Numbered from the stretch's first letter, positions 10,684 through 19,727 are shown. The stretch: 64,000 nucleotides of DNA from Magnetospirillum sp. XM-1 (GCF_001511835.1 NZ_LN997848.1:1860001-1924000); one strand, 5' to 3'. Made by a program: numbers and translations. Notes: generated by a model from the sequence alone, not told the origin.

Positions 10684-13466
10684 GCGCCGCCCCGGCCGGG
10701 GGTGGGGGAAGCAAGGTCGAGAAGGTCCAGACGTACTGCTACCAGTGTGTGGCGGGCCCGGACCTGATGACCGTGAAGGTGGTCGATGGCGTCGCCACCG
10801 AGATCGAGCCCAATTTCAAGGCGGCCGATACCCACCCGGCCGAGGGCAAGGTTTGCGTCAAGGCGTTCGGACTGATTCAGAAGTCCTATACGCCGCACCG
10901 CATCCTCACTCCCATGAAGCGGACCAACCCCAAGAAGGGGAAGGACCAGGACCCCGGCTTCGTGCCCATCTCGTGGGACGAGGCGATGAGCACCATCGCC
11001 GAGAAGCTGAACACCATCCGCGCCGAAGGGCTGCTGGACCAGCACGGCTATCCCAAGGTGGCCGCCTCGTTCGGCGGCGCCGGCACGCCGACCCAGTACA
11101 TGGGCTCGCTCACCGCCTTCCTGTCGGCCTGGGGTCCCATCGATTTCGGCTTCGGCTCGGGCCAGGGCGTCAAGTGCTATCACTCCGAGCACCTGTACGG
11201 CGAATTCTGGCATCGCGGCTACGTGATCACGCCGGACACGCCGCGCGTCAATTACATCATCAATTGCGGCGCCAACCACGAGGCGTCGGGCGGCGTCTGC
11301 GGCGTCTACCGCCATTCCGAGGCCCGCGCCCGGGGCGCCAAGCGCATTCAGGTCGAGCCGCACCTGTCGGTGACCGGCGCCTGCTCGGCCGAGTGGCTGC
11401 CCATCCGGCCCAAGACCGACGCCGCCTTCCTGATGAGCCTGCTGAACGTGATGGTTCACGAGGCCGGGCGCGAACGTCTCGACCTGGATTTCCTCAAGAA
11501 CACCACGTCCAGCCCCTATCTGGTCGGTCCCGACGGCTGGTATCTGCGCGACCCCGAGACCAACAAGCCGCTGCTGTGGGACGAGAAGTCGGGCCGCGCC
11601 GTGGCCCACGACACCCCCGGCGCGGTCCCCGCCCTGGAAGGCCGCTTCACGGTTTCCCATGCGGTGACGCTGGGCGCCGACGACGAGCGCTGGGAGCACC
11701 GGGACGTGGAGGGCGTCACCGCCTTCACCAAGTTCGTCGATCACGTCCGCACCTACACGCCGGCCTGGGCCGCCAAGGTCTGCGACGTGCCGGAAGAGCG
11801 CATCCGCAAGATCGCCAACGAGTTCCTCGACAACGCCTGCGTCGGCCAGACCATCGAGATCGACGGGGTGGAGATGCCCTACCGCCCGGTGGCGGTGACG
11901 CTGGGTAAGACGGTCAACAACGGCTGGGGCGGCGCCGAGTGCTGCTGGGCCCGGACCATGCTGGCCGTGCTGGTGGGCGCGCTCGAGGTGCCCGGCGGCA
12001 CCATCGGCACCACCATCCGCATCAACCGTCCCGCCGCCAACCGTCTGGAAAGCTTCGACGGCTGCCTCGACGGCTTCATGGAATACCCGTTCAACCCCAC
12101 CGACAAGGATACCTGGGCGGCCAAGCCGATCATCCGCAACGCCTACAAGATGCTGGTGCCGCTGGTGGGCAATTCCTCGTGGAGCCCGGCGCTGGGTCCG
12201 ACCCAGTTCTCCTACATGTTCCTGGACGAGCCCCAGGACGAGATTCCGCGCGCCACCTTCCCGGAATTCCTGCTGGTCTACCGCACCAACCCGGTGATCT
12301 CGTTCTGGGACACCGACCGGGTGGCCGACGTGGTGTCGCGCATGCCCTTCGTGGTGTGCTTCGCCCATACCAGGGACGAGACCAACCACTTCGCCGACAT
12401 CCTGCTGCCCGACGCCACCGACCTGGAAGGCATGCAGCTGATCCGCATCGGCGGCACCAAGTTCCAGGAGCAGTACTGGAAGACCCAGGGCTTCGCGCTG
12501 CGCCAGCCCAGCGTCAAGCCCCAGGGCGAGGCCCGCGACTTCACCGACATCGCCACCGATCTGGCGGTGCGCACCGGGTTGCAGGAAAAGTACGTGGCCG
12601 CCATCAACCGCGGCTCCCACGGTGTGCCGCTGAAAGGCAAGAACTGGGATTTCAGCCTGCCCGTGGACAAGGTGCCGACCCTGGAAGAGGTGTGGGACGC
12701 CTCCTGCCGCTCGGCCTCGGCCGAGTTGACCGGCGGTGCCGAGTCCCAGGGACTCGACTGGTGGAAGCAGAACGGCTTCCGCACCATTCCCTTCCCCGAG
12801 ACCAACTGGTTCCTCACTCCGGCGCTGAAGGCCAAGGGCCTGCGCTACGAGCTGCCCTACCAGGAGCGTCTGGCCCGCATCGGCCGCCAGCTGGCCAACC
12901 GCCTGCGCGAAGCCGGCATCACCTGGTGGGACAGCCAGCTGACCGAATACCGGCCGCTGATGGAATGGCACAACTTCCCCGGCTACTGGGACCAGAGCGT
13001 CGTCGAGTTCGGCGGCAAGGTCGAGGACTTCCCCTTCTGGGTGGTCACGGCGCGCTCCATGCAATACGCCTGGGGCTCCAACATGCACATTCCGCTGATG
13101 CGCGAGGTGTCGGGCAACGTCAAGGGCCATGACGGCGTGATGATGAACCCCGAGGCCGTCCGCAAGATCGGCGTCAAGGACGGCGAGCGCATCGTCGTCA
13201 CCGCGCCGACCGGCAAGAGCGTCTCGGGCCGCGTGGTGCTGACCCAGGGCATCCGCCCCGACACCATCCTGATGATGGCCCAGTTCGACCACTGGGCCAC
13301 CCCGGTGGCCAAGGATTTCGACGTGCCCAGCATGAACCGGCTGACCGCCATGACCATGCAGCTGACCGACGCCACCGGCTCGGCCGCCGACCTTAGCCGC
13401 GTCGCCATCCGGAAAGCGCGCGACGACGAGCAGGTAAGCACTGGCGGGAAGGGGAGGCGGTCATGA
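10680..13466 (+). CDS. Molybdopterin oxidoreductase large subunit, PadB-like (phenylacetyl-CoA:acceptor oxidoreductase)
   Basis: This 928-residue protein belongs to the DMSO-reductase superfamily. The N-terminal iron-sulfur motif holds Cys20, Cys23 and Cys59, but the position of the usual third cysteine is Pro27 (CYQCVAGP). Cys166 (GVKCYHSEH) is a candidate molybdenum ligand. Pterin-binding regions follow (ARGAKRIQVEP, LVYRTNPVISFWD, DILLPDATDLEG), and a C-terminal dinucleotide-binding barrel lies near residue 800. There is no twin-arginine signal at the start, so the catalytic subunit seems to be cytoplasmic. With the next two genes and the phenylacetate-CoA ligase it matches the organisation of the Thauera/Azoarcus enzyme oxidising phenylacetyl-CoA to phenylglyoxylate. 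The exact substrate is inferred. Confidence 0.85.
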   Translation: MSAAPAGGGGSKVEKVQTYCYQCVAGPDLMTVKVVDGVATEIEPNFKAADTHPAEGKVCVKAFGLIQKSYTPHRILTPMKRTNPKKGKDQDPGFVPISWDEAMSTIAEKLNTIRAEGLLDQHGYPKVAASFGGAGTPTQYMGSLTAFLSAWGPIDFGFGSGQGVKCYHSEHLYGEFWHRGYVITPDTPRVNYIINCGANHEASGGVCGVYRHSEARARGAKRIQVEPHLSVTGACSAEWLPIRPKTDAAFLMSLLNVMVHEAGRERLDLDFLKNTTSSPYLVGPDGWYLRDPETNKPLLWDEKSGRAVAHDTPGAVPALEGRFTVSHAVTLGADDERWEHRDVEGVTAFTKFVDHVRTYTPAWAAKVCDVPEERIRKIANEFLDNACVGQTIEIDGVEMPYRPVAVTLGKTVNNGWGGAECCWARTMLAVLVGALEVPGGTIGTTIRINRPAANRLESFDGCLDGFMEYPFNPTDKDTWAAKPIIRNAYKMLVPLVGNSSWSPALGPTQFSYMFLDEPQDEIPRATFPEFLLVYRTNPVISFWDTDRVADVVSRMPFVVCFAHTRDETNHFADILLPDATDLEGMQLIRIGGTKFQEQYWKTQGFALRQPSVKPQGEARDFTDIATDLAVRTGLQEKYVAAINRGSHGVPLKGKNWDFSLPVDKVPTLEEVWDASCRSASAELTGGAESQGLDWWKQNGFRTIPFPETNWFLTPALKAKGLRYELPYQERLARIGRQLANRLREAGITWWDSQLTEYRPLMEWHNFPGYWDQSVVEFGGKVEDFPFWVVTARSMQYAWGSNMHIPLMREVSGNVKGHDGVMMNPEAVRKIGVKDGERIVVTAPTGKSVSGRVVLTQGIRPDTILMMAQFDHWATPVAKDFDVPSMNRLTAMTMQLTDATGSAADLSRVAIRKARDDEQVSTGGKGRRS

Positions 13467-14116
13467 CCAAATGGGCCATCGTTGCCGACCTGGGACGCTG
13501 CGTCGGCTGCCAGACCTGCACCACCGCGTGCCGTCACGCCAACGCCACGCCGCCCGGCGTGCAGTACCGCAAGGTGCTGGACATGGAGGTGGGCACCTTC
13601 CCCGACGTGCGCCGCGTCTTCGTGCCGGTGGGCTGCATGCATTGCGACGAGCCGCCGTGCCGCGACGTCTGCCCCACCACGGCGACCAAGAAGCGCGCCG
13701 ACGGCATGGTCACCATCGACTACGACATCTGCATCGGCTGCGGCTATTGCATCGTCGCCTGTCCCTACCAGGCCCGCTACAAGGTGTCCAAGCCCACCTT
13801 CGCCTTCAAGGATCAGGCCACCCAGAACGAGCGGGCGCGTTACGATGAACGCTTGCTTGGCGTCGCGCAGAAGTGCACCTTCTGCGTCGACCGGGTCGAT
13901 TACGGGCTGGCCAACGGGTTGACCCCCGGGGTGGCGCCGGAAGCGACTCCCGCCTGCGTCAACGCCTGCCTGTCCAAGGCGCTGACGTTCGGCGACACCG
14001 ATAATCCTGACAGCAACGTCAGCAAGCTGCTGAAGCGGTACAAGTCGTTCCGCATGCACGAGGAACTCGGGACCGGTCCCAACATTCACTATCTGTGGGA
14101 GACCGAGGACGAATGA
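13463..14116 (+). CDS. Four-cluster ferredoxin subunit, PadC/DmsB-like
   Basis: The 217-residue electron-transfer subunit has 16 cysteines in four groups (CVGCQTCTTAC, CMHCDEPPCRDVC, CIGCGYCIVAC, and CTFC with CVNAC), enough for four [4Fe-4S] clusters as in the DmsB/NrfC/PadC family. It would carry electrons from the molybdenum site to the membrane anchor. The ATG overlaps the stop of the large subunit by 4 nt and it overlaps the next gene by 4 nt, so the three subunits are probably made together. Confidence 0.9.
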   Translation: MTKWAIVADLGRCVGCQTCTTACRHANATPPGVQYRKVLDMEVGTFPDVRRVFVPVGCMHCDEPPCRDVCPTTATKKRADGMVTIDYDICIGCGYCIVACPYQARYKVSKPTFAFKDQATQNERARYDERLLGVAQKCTFCVDRVDYGLANGLTPGVAPEATPACVNACLSKALTFGDTDNPDSNVSKLLKRYKSFRMHEELGTGPNIHYLWETEDE

Positions 14117-15057
14117 ACGAGGAATTCGAAGACGCCCCGGCCATACGCCATCAGGGACTCGCGCCCTGGCTGCAGACCGCCTGGGACATGCGCGCCGCCG
14201 GCAATTTCATCGGCGGCGGCTCGGGCACCGGGCTGTTGATCCTCACCTCGCTGGGGGCCTTCGACGGCCTTTACAGCCGGGTGCTGCTGCTGGCCGGTCT
14301 CACCCTGGTCGGCCTCGGCCTGTTCTCCGTCTTCCTCGAGATCGGTCGCCCGCTTCGCGCCTTGAACGTGCTGCTGGGCGGCAAGCGCAGCTGGATGACG
14401 CGGGAAGCCTTCGTCGCCGGCGTGCTGTTCCCGCTGGGGGGCGCCGCGCTGATCTGGCCGGATCTGGCCAAGCTGGTGTGGATTCCCGCCGCCGCCTATC
14501 TGTATTGCCAGGCCCGCATCCTGGAATCCGCCAAGGGCATTCCCACCTGGCGCTCGCCGCTGATCCTGCCGCTCACCGTGGTCACCGGCCTGGCCGAGGG
14601 CGCCGGCATCCTGCTGCTGCTGGGCACCCTGTTCCTGGATTCCGGCGCGCCGGAATGGGTGGCCGGCACCCTGGTCGCCACCATCGCGGGGCGCATCTTC
14701 GTGTGGATGTTCTACCGCCGCCGCATGGTCGGCGGCGAGGCGCCGGTGGAAGCCGCCGCCATGCTGATCCGCTTCTCCATGCCCTTCACGCTGGGCGGCA
14801 ACGTCATTCCCGTGGCCTTCCTGGTGCTGGCCGGCATTTCGCCCGACATCCGCGCCGCCGCCCTGGCCGCCGCCGGGCTGGCCGCCATGGCGGGCGGCTG
14901 GGCCATGAAGATCGTCATCGTCACCAAGGCGGCCCACAACCAGGGCTTCGCCATCAACCATTCCCCCGCCCGCGGCGGCGGGGAATCCGGTCCGGGCTTC
15001 AAGCCGGGCTGGCGTGAGGTCCCCCCCGGGGAGGCCAGGAACCAAGCTAAGGAATAA
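14113..15057 (+). CDS. NrfD/DmsC-like membrane anchor subunit, PadD-like
   Basis: The 314-residue protein has about eight hydrophobic helices, starting near residue 35 (GTGLLILTSLGAFDGLYSR), and fits the NrfD/PsrC/DmsC quinone-interacting anchors. It would pass electrons from the ferredoxin subunit to the quinone pool. The ATG at 14113 overlaps the ferredoxin stop; the frame is open a little further upstream, but the overlapping ATGA is the natural start. It completes a three-subunit molybdenum oxidoreductase. Confidence 0.86.
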   Translation: MNEEFEDAPAIRHQGLAPWLQTAWDMRAAGNFIGGGSGTGLLILTSLGAFDGLYSRVLLLAGLTLVGLGLFSVFLEIGRPLRALNVLLGGKRSWMTREAFVAGVLFPLGGAALIWPDLAKLVWIPAAAYLYCQARILESAKGIPTWRSPLILPLTVVTGLAEGAGILLLLGTLFLDSGAPEWVAGTLVATIAGRIFVWMFYRRRMVGGEAPVEAAAMLIRFSMPFTLGGNVIPVAFLVLAGISPDIRAAALAAAGLAAMAGGWAMKIVIVTKAAHNQGFAINHSPARGGGESGPGFKPGWREVPPGEARNQAKE

Positions 15058-15127
15058 GCACCGTCCGGCCGGCGGGGAGGCTTCCCTTTTCCGAGCACGC
15101 GTGCGGGCAAAGAGAGGAGAGGCTTTG

Positions 15128-17059
15128 ATGGTCAAGACGTTGGATGCCGTGGCGCTGGGCGTCGCGGCGGGCGAGGCTGGCGACGACCTGCGCGTCGCCC
15201 TGACGAACACCCGTGAATTCGGCATGGTGATCTCGGCCGGTTTGGGCGCGCGCGAAGCCGCCCTGGCCGAGGGCGCCTTTGCCAAGGACGGTGCCGCCGT
15301 GCATGCCTCGGTGGAACTGACCGACGGCGCCGGTTTCCTGGCCCGCTTCAAGCGCACCTTCGCCTATCGCCGTCTCGCCGCCCGGGGCATTGCCCCCGAT
15401 TCCGCGCTGGAAAAGTGCTTCGCCGCCCTGATCGATTTCGGCCGCTCCGACGCGGCGCGGACCACCGGCGAGGTGGTGCTGGATCTGGCCGCCTCCAAGG
15501 GCGGGCTCAAGGGCTCGGTGGCGAGCAAGGCCTGCGAGGCCGCTCCCACCCGTCTGGCCCGGCCCATCGCCAAGATCGACAAGCTGATCCATCCGGAAAA
15601 GATCGGCATCATCGGTGTGTCGGCCAGCGGAATGAATTTCGGCCGCATCATCCTCAAGAACCTGATGGGCAGCGGCTGTCCCAAGGACCGTCTGGTCATC
15701 ATCCGCCCCGAGGAGACGGAGATCGACGGCGTCAAGTGCGTCGCCAGTCTGGCCGACCTGCCGGCCAAGCTGGACCTGCTGATCGTCGCGGTCCCGTCGG
15801 GCGCGGTCTATCCGCTGGTGGACGAGATCATCGCCACCGACAAGGTCCACGCCGTGATGCTGATCCCCGGCGGCATGGGCGAGACCGAGGTGAGCAAGGA
15901 GCCGGCCGCCGCGCTGGCGGCCCGCATCAACGCCGCCCATGGCAAGGGGGATGGCGGCCCGGTGTTCCTGGGCGCCAATTGCCTGGGCGTGGTCAGCCAT
16001 CCCGGCGGCTACGATTCCTGGTTCATCCCGCTCGAGCGTTTGCCCAAGCCCGCCAAGAAGGCCAAGCGCAACTCGGTGATGCTGTCGCAGTCGGGCGCCT
16101 TCATGATCACCCGGTTGAGCCGCAATCCGTGGCTGGACCCGGCCTACGCCCTGGCGCTGGGCAACCAGACCGACCTCACCCACGGCGACATGCTGACCTA
16201 TTTCGGTGCCCGCGACGACATCGAGACCATCGGAATCTACGTCGAGGGCTTCAAGGACGGCGACGGCCTCGACTTCGTGCGTGCCGTGCGCCGCGCCGTG
16301 GCCAGCGGCAAGCAGGTGGTGGTCTACAAGTCGGGCCGCACCGAGGCCGGGGCGGCCGGCGTCATGGGCCACACCGCCTCGGTGGCCGGCGATCCGGCGG
16401 TGTTCGAATCGGTGGTGCGCCAGGCCGGCGCCATGGTGGCCGAGGACGTGGACGTCTTCGACGACCTGTTCTACATCGCCGGCGCCTTCCATCATAAGAC
16501 CATCGGCGGCAACCGGGTGGGCGGCATTTCGGGCGCCGGCTTCGAAGCGGTGGGCATCGCCGATTCCACGGTGACCGAGACCTTCCGGCTGGAGATGGGG
16601 CAGCTGTCCCCCGACACCGTGGCCAAGGTTCAGCAGATCCTGGTGGACAAGAAGCTGGATTCCCTGGTCACCGTCAGGAACTCCATCGACATCAACCCCG
16701 GCGCCGACGACGAATGCCATCTGGCCATCACCGAGGCCTTCGCCCAGGACCCCAATATCGACGCCGTATTGGTGGGCATGGACCCCACCGCGCCGTCCGT
16801 GATGGGTCTGGTGGAAAGCAAGTTGCGGCCCGGTTGGGACATCAGCAACCCCAAGAGCAGCCTTCACCTGATGCCCCCCATCGTCGAGCGCAACGCGAAG
16901 CCCATCATCGCCATCGTCGACGGCGGGCCGCTCTACGATGCCATGGCCGGCGGGCTGATGGACAAGGGCGTCTGCGTGTTCCGCAACTGCTTCCGCGGCA
17001 CCAGGGCGCTCGCCCGCTATGTGGAGGCCCGTCTTTACGCCGCCACGCTGAAGTCCTGA
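15128..17059 (+). CDS. Acyl-CoA synthetase-like protein (ADP-forming type) with partial ATP-grasp
   Basis: The 643-residue protein has a CoA-binding Rossmann domain at about 190-300 (IHPEKIGIIGVSASGMNFGR), followed by a succinyl-CoA-ligase-like domain (NSVMLSQSGAFMITRLSR, ALALGNQTDLTHGDML). The first 150 residues resemble only the C-terminal half of an ATP-grasp domain (EFGMVISAGLG), placed in front instead of behind. A complete ATP-grasp with the usual nucleotide-binding half was not found, so it may not be a normal ATP-dependent ligase; CoA transfer or a partner subunit is possible. The start ATG at 15128 has a GAGGAG site upstream. Position in the operon points to activation or recycling of an aromatic acid. 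Confidence 0.72.
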   Translation: MVKTLDAVALGVAAGEAGDDLRVALTNTREFGMVISAGLGAREAALAEGAFAKDGAAVHASVELTDGAGFLARFKRTFAYRRLAARGIAPDSALEKCFAALIDFGRSDAARTTGEVVLDLAASKGGLKGSVASKACEAAPTRLARPIAKIDKLIHPEKIGIIGVSASGMNFGRIILKNLMGSGCPKDRLVIIRPEETEIDGVKCVASLADLPAKLDLLIVAVPSGAVYPLVDEIIATDKVHAVMLIPGGMGETEVSKEPAAALAARINAAHGKGDGGPVFLGANCLGVVSHPGGYDSWFIPLERLPKPAKKAKRNSVMLSQSGAFMITRLSRNPWLDPAYALALGNQTDLTHGDMLTYFGARDDIETIGIYVEGFKDGDGLDFVRAVRRAVASGKQVVVYKSGRTEAGAAGVMGHTASVAGDPAVFESVVRQAGAMVAEDVDVFDDLFYIAGAFHHKTIGGNRVGGISGAGFEAVGIADSTVTETFRLEMGQLSPDTVAKVQQILVDKKLDSLVTVRNSIDINPGADDECHLAITEAFAQDPNIDAVLVGMDPTAPSVMGLVESKLRPGWDISNPKSSLHLMPPIVERNAKPIIAIVDGGPLYDAMAGGLMDKGVCVFRNCFRGTRALARYVEARLYAATLKS

Positions 17060-17067
17060 TCCCCATC

Positions 17068-17097
17068 CCCCCTCTTCCGGTCTGCCGGGGGAGGGGG
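17068..17097 (+). repeat. Strong intercistronic hairpin
   Basis: A 13-bp stem (17068-17080 with 17085-17097, including two G-T pairs) closes the 4-nt loop TCTG, 9 nt after the CoA-synthetase-like gene. No T-run follows and the ligase gene lies 66 nt downstream, so it is more likely an mRNA-stability or attenuation element than a full terminator. Confidence 0.5.
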
Positions 17098-17163
17098 CTT
17101 GCCGCCGCAGGGCAGGCGGGATAGATAGGGCCCCTTATCGGGTCGAACGGGAGGGACCAGGCC

Positions 17164-18471
17164 ATGAGCGCGGATTTCATGTATGCCCCCGAGGTGGAGC
17201 GTCTGGACCGCGCCGGCTTGGCGCGCCTGCAGCTGGAACGCCTCAAGGCGCTGCTGGCCCACGCCTATGCCAATGTCCCCCATTACCGCGCTGCCTTTGA
17301 CGCCGCCGGCGTCAAGCCCGAGGACCTGCGTCATCTGGAAGACTTGGCCCGCTTTCCCTTCACGGTGAAGGCCGATCTGCGCGACAACTACCCCTTCGGC
17401 CTGTTCGCGGTGCCCAGGGAACAGGTGCTGCGCATCCACGCCAGTTCCGGCACCACCGGGCGGCCCACCGTGGTGGGCTATACCAGGGGCGATCTCGACA
17501 ATTGGGCCGATCTGATGGCCCGCACCCTGGCGTCCACGGGTGCGCGGCCGGGCGACGTGATGCACAACGCCTATGGCTACGGGCTGTTCACCGGGGGGCT
17601 GGGCTTCCATTACGGTGCCGAGCGCCTGGGCTGTTCGGTGGTGCCCATGTCGGGCGGCAACACCGAAAAGCAGATCACCCTGATTCAGGATTTCGGCGCC
17701 CGCGTGCTGACCGCGACGCCGTCCTACGCGCTCAACATCGCCGAGGTGGCCGAGAGCATGGGCGTCGATCTGGCCGAATCCACCCTGCGGGTCGGTTCCT
17801 TCGGGGCCGAGCCGTGGAGCGAGACCATGCGGGCCGAACTGGACCGGCGGCTCGGCATCCGCGCCTGCGACACCTATGGCTTGTCCGAGATCATGGGGCC
17901 GGGCGTCGCCGCCGAGTGCTCCCACCGGGTCGGCCTGCACGGCTGGGAAGACCATTTCCTGTTCGAGATCGTCGATCCCGAGACCCTGGAGCCGCTGCCC
18001 ATGGGCGCCGAGGGCGAGCTGGTCATCACCACGCTGACCAAGCAGGCGCTGCCCATGGTGCGCTACCGCACCCGCGACATCACGCGGCTTTGCGACGAAC
18101 CCTGCGCCTGTGGCCGTACCCATGTGCGCATCCTGCGCGTCACGGGGCGCAACGACGACATGATGATCATCCGGGGCGTCAACGTCTATCCCAGCCAGAT
18201 CGAGGCGGCGCTGGTGGGCTTCCCCGGCCTGGCGCCCCATTACCTGCTGACGCTGACCCGCCAGGGTTCCCTCGACCACCTGACCGTGGAGGTCGAGGCC
18301 GGCGACGGAAGGGGCGAGGACGACCGCGCCCATCTGGCCCGTCAGGCCCGCCACCACCTCAAATCCCTGGTGGGCATCACGGCCGAGGTGATCGTGCGCC
18401 TGCCCGGCGAGCTGCCGCGCTCGCAGGGCAAGGCGGTGCGGGTGCGCGATTTGCGGAAGCAGGCGGAGTAG
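17164..18471 (+). CDS. paaK: Phenylacetate-CoA ligase family protein
   Basis: The 435-residue adenylate-forming enzyme activates phenylacetate (or a close aryl acid) with ATP and CoA. The family's AMP-binding P-loop reads HASSGTTGRPTVVGYT at about 98-113. DTYGLSEIMGPG (about 238) and YRTRDITRL / GRNDDMMIIRGVNVYPSQIE (about 300-345) complete the PaaK signature, followed by a C-terminal PaaK domain with GKAVRV near the end. As the last gene of the operon it would supply the CoA ester oxidised by the upstream molybdenum enzyme. In the Thauera/Azoarcus pad clusters the corresponding gene is padJ. A GGGAGGGACC ribosome site precedes the ATG. Confidence 0.9.
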   Translation: MSADFMYAPEVERLDRAGLARLQLERLKALLAHAYANVPHYRAAFDAAGVKPEDLRHLEDLARFPFTVKADLRDNYPFGLFAVPREQVLRIHASSGTTGRPTVVGYTRGDLDNWADLMARTLASTGARPGDVMHNAYGYGLFTGGLGFHYGAERLGCSVVPMSGGNTEKQITLIQDFGARVLTATPSYALNIAEVAESMGVDLAESTLRVGSFGAEPWSETMRAELDRRLGIRACDTYGLSEIMGPGVAAECSHRVGLHGWEDHFLFEIVDPETLEPLPMGAEGELVITTLTKQALPMVRYRTRDITRLCDEPCACGRTHVRILRVTGRNDDMMIIRGVNVYPSQIEAALVGFPGLAPHYLLTLTRQGSLDHLTVEVEAGDGRGEDDRAHLARQARHHLKSLVGITAEVIVRLPGELPRSQGKAVRVRDLRKQAE

Positions 18472-18481
18472 GCTCAGGGGT

Positions 18482-18553
18482 CGTCATGCCCGGACTTGAT
18501 CCGGGCATCCATGCGGCCCCGCGTGGATCACCGGGACAAGCCCGGTGATGACG
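18482..18553. repeat. Cloverleaf REP-like palindromic element, copy 1
   Basis: The outer CGTC/GACG arms enclose two perfect 9-bp hairpins (18486-18494 with 18500-18508, loop CTTGA; 18527-18535 with 18541-18549, loop ACAAG) and a central imperfect palindrome. It lies between the convergent ligase and DUF411 genes. The same plan is seen at 43585-43644. This matches the intergenic palindromic elements common in alphaproteobacteria. Confidence 0.8.
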
Positions 18554-18563
18554 GCGGAAAGGA

Positions 18564-18986
18564 TCAATACCGCCCGAACACCTTCGAGCCCTCGGGGCCG
18601 AAGGTCTGGACCACGTTTTCCTCCTTCGGACCATTCATGCCGGGCGAGCCCATGGGCATGCCCGGCGAGGCGATGCCGCGGGTCTTGGGGCGTTCCTTCA
18701 GCAGCCTGTCTACCGCCTCGGCCGGCACATGGCCTTCGATCAGATAGCCGTCCACCTTGGCGGTGTGGCACGACTGCATGGGGGCGGGAATGCCATAGGC
18801 GCGCTTGATCTGGTCGATGTCGTCCACGTCCACGGACTTCACCTTGTAGCCCGATTGGCGCATGTGCTCGGCCCAGCCCTCGCAGCAGCCGCAGGTGGGC
18901 GACTTCCACATGGTGACCTCGCGCTCGGCGGCGAGCGCGGGCAGGGCGGCAAGGAGGGCGAACAGGAAAGCGAAAACGGTCTTCAT
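18564..18986 (-). CDS. DUF411 exported metal-associated protein
   Basis: The 140-residue protein has a signal peptide (residues 1-19, ALA cleavage site) and the DUF411 signature SPTCGCCEGWAEHMR with Cys32, Cys34 and Cys35. Further conserved elements are SCHTAKVDGYLIEGHVPAEAV and the C-terminal GIASPGMPMGSPGM, rich in Met and Gly. DUF411 proteins are commonly found beside copper and silver efflux genes and are thought to bind metal in the periplasm. It is the last gene of the minus-strand efflux operon, 13 nt after the cytochrome gene. Confidence 0.85.
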   Translation of the reverse strand: MKTVFAFLFALLAALPALAAEREVTMWKSPTCGCCEGWAEHMRQSGYKVKSVDVDDIDQIKRAYGIPAPMQSCHTAKVDGYLIEGHVPAEAVDRLLKERPKTRGIASPGMPMGSPGMNGPKEENVVQTFGPEGSKVFGRY

Positions 18987-18999
18987 GGTTCGTCCCTCC

Positions 19000-19704
19000 T
19001 CAATGCTTGTGGCCGGCGTGGGGATCGGCCGAGGCCGGCACGCTGCCCAGCCCGTTGGCCGCCTGGACGGCGCGGATATAGGCCAGCGCCTCCTTGTCCT
19101 GGCCGGGCTTCAAGCCCTCGGGCTTGGGCATGTCGCCGAACCGCCACATATGCGCCTTGGCGCCCTTGTTGATGGCGTCCAGGATGACGTCGTCGCCATG
19201 GGCCGAGCCCAGGGCGTAGAACGGGTGCAGCAGCGGCGGGCCGTTGTCGGTGCCGCGCAGGCCCGTGCCGTGGCAGCTGGCGCACACCGCCTCGAACACC
19301 TTGCGGCCCGCTTCCGCTTGGACCGGCAGGTTGGCGGGCGTGATCAGCTCGGTCTGCTGAAAGCGCAGCGACAAGGGCTTGCCGTCCACGGTAAGCCCCA
19401 GTACGGCGGCCACCTTGTCGCTGGACTTGACCGGGATTTCGGCCACCAGGCCGTTCGCCTTAGGCGCCAGCGGCACTTCCAGCTTCTGGCCGCCCAGCAG
19501 CAGGGTGGCCTTGCCGGTGGCGGCGACCGGCTGGTCGTTGCGGTCGCGGATCCAGACCTTGACGGCCCCGTCGCGCACTGCGAATTCGGCGCGGTAGCCG
19601 CCGCTTTCGGTGATCTGGCCGCCGAAGAAGGCGGCGAGCGTGCCCTGGGCCAGGGCCGAGGGGACGGTCAGCAGGAGGGCCAGGGTCAGCAGGCGTGTCT
19701 TCAT
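19000..19704 (-). CDS. Exported c-type cytochrome with N-terminal beta-domain
   Basis: The 234-residue protein has a signal peptide (1-19). A roughly 110-residue beta-rich domain follows (YRAEFAVRDGAVKVWIRD, LLLGGQKLEV), then a monohaem cytochrome c domain with CASCH near residue 147 and a Met-containing loop GDMPKPEG. The C-terminus is His-rich (DPHAGHKH). The ATG at 19704 has an AAGGAG site upstream. It sits between the RND pump and the DUF411 gene, so it probably serves periplasmic metal handling, either as a redox partner or a metal-binding protein. The beta domain resembles the extra N-terminal module of the CusB-like protein encoded upstream. Confidence 0.8.
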   Translation of the reverse strand: MKTRLLTLALLLTVPSALAQGTLAAFFGGQITESGGYRAEFAVRDGAVKVWIRDRNDQPVAATGKATLLLGGQKLEVPLAPKANGLVAEIPVKSSDKVAAVLGLTVDGKPLSLRFQQTELITPANLPVQAEAGRKVFEAVCASCHGTGLRGTDNGPPLLHPFYALGSAHGDDVILDAINKGAKAHMWRFGDMPKPEGLKPGQDKEALAYIRAVQAANGLGSVPASADPHAGHKH

Positions 19705-19727
19705 GGTACGGGTCTCCTTGGGCCGGA

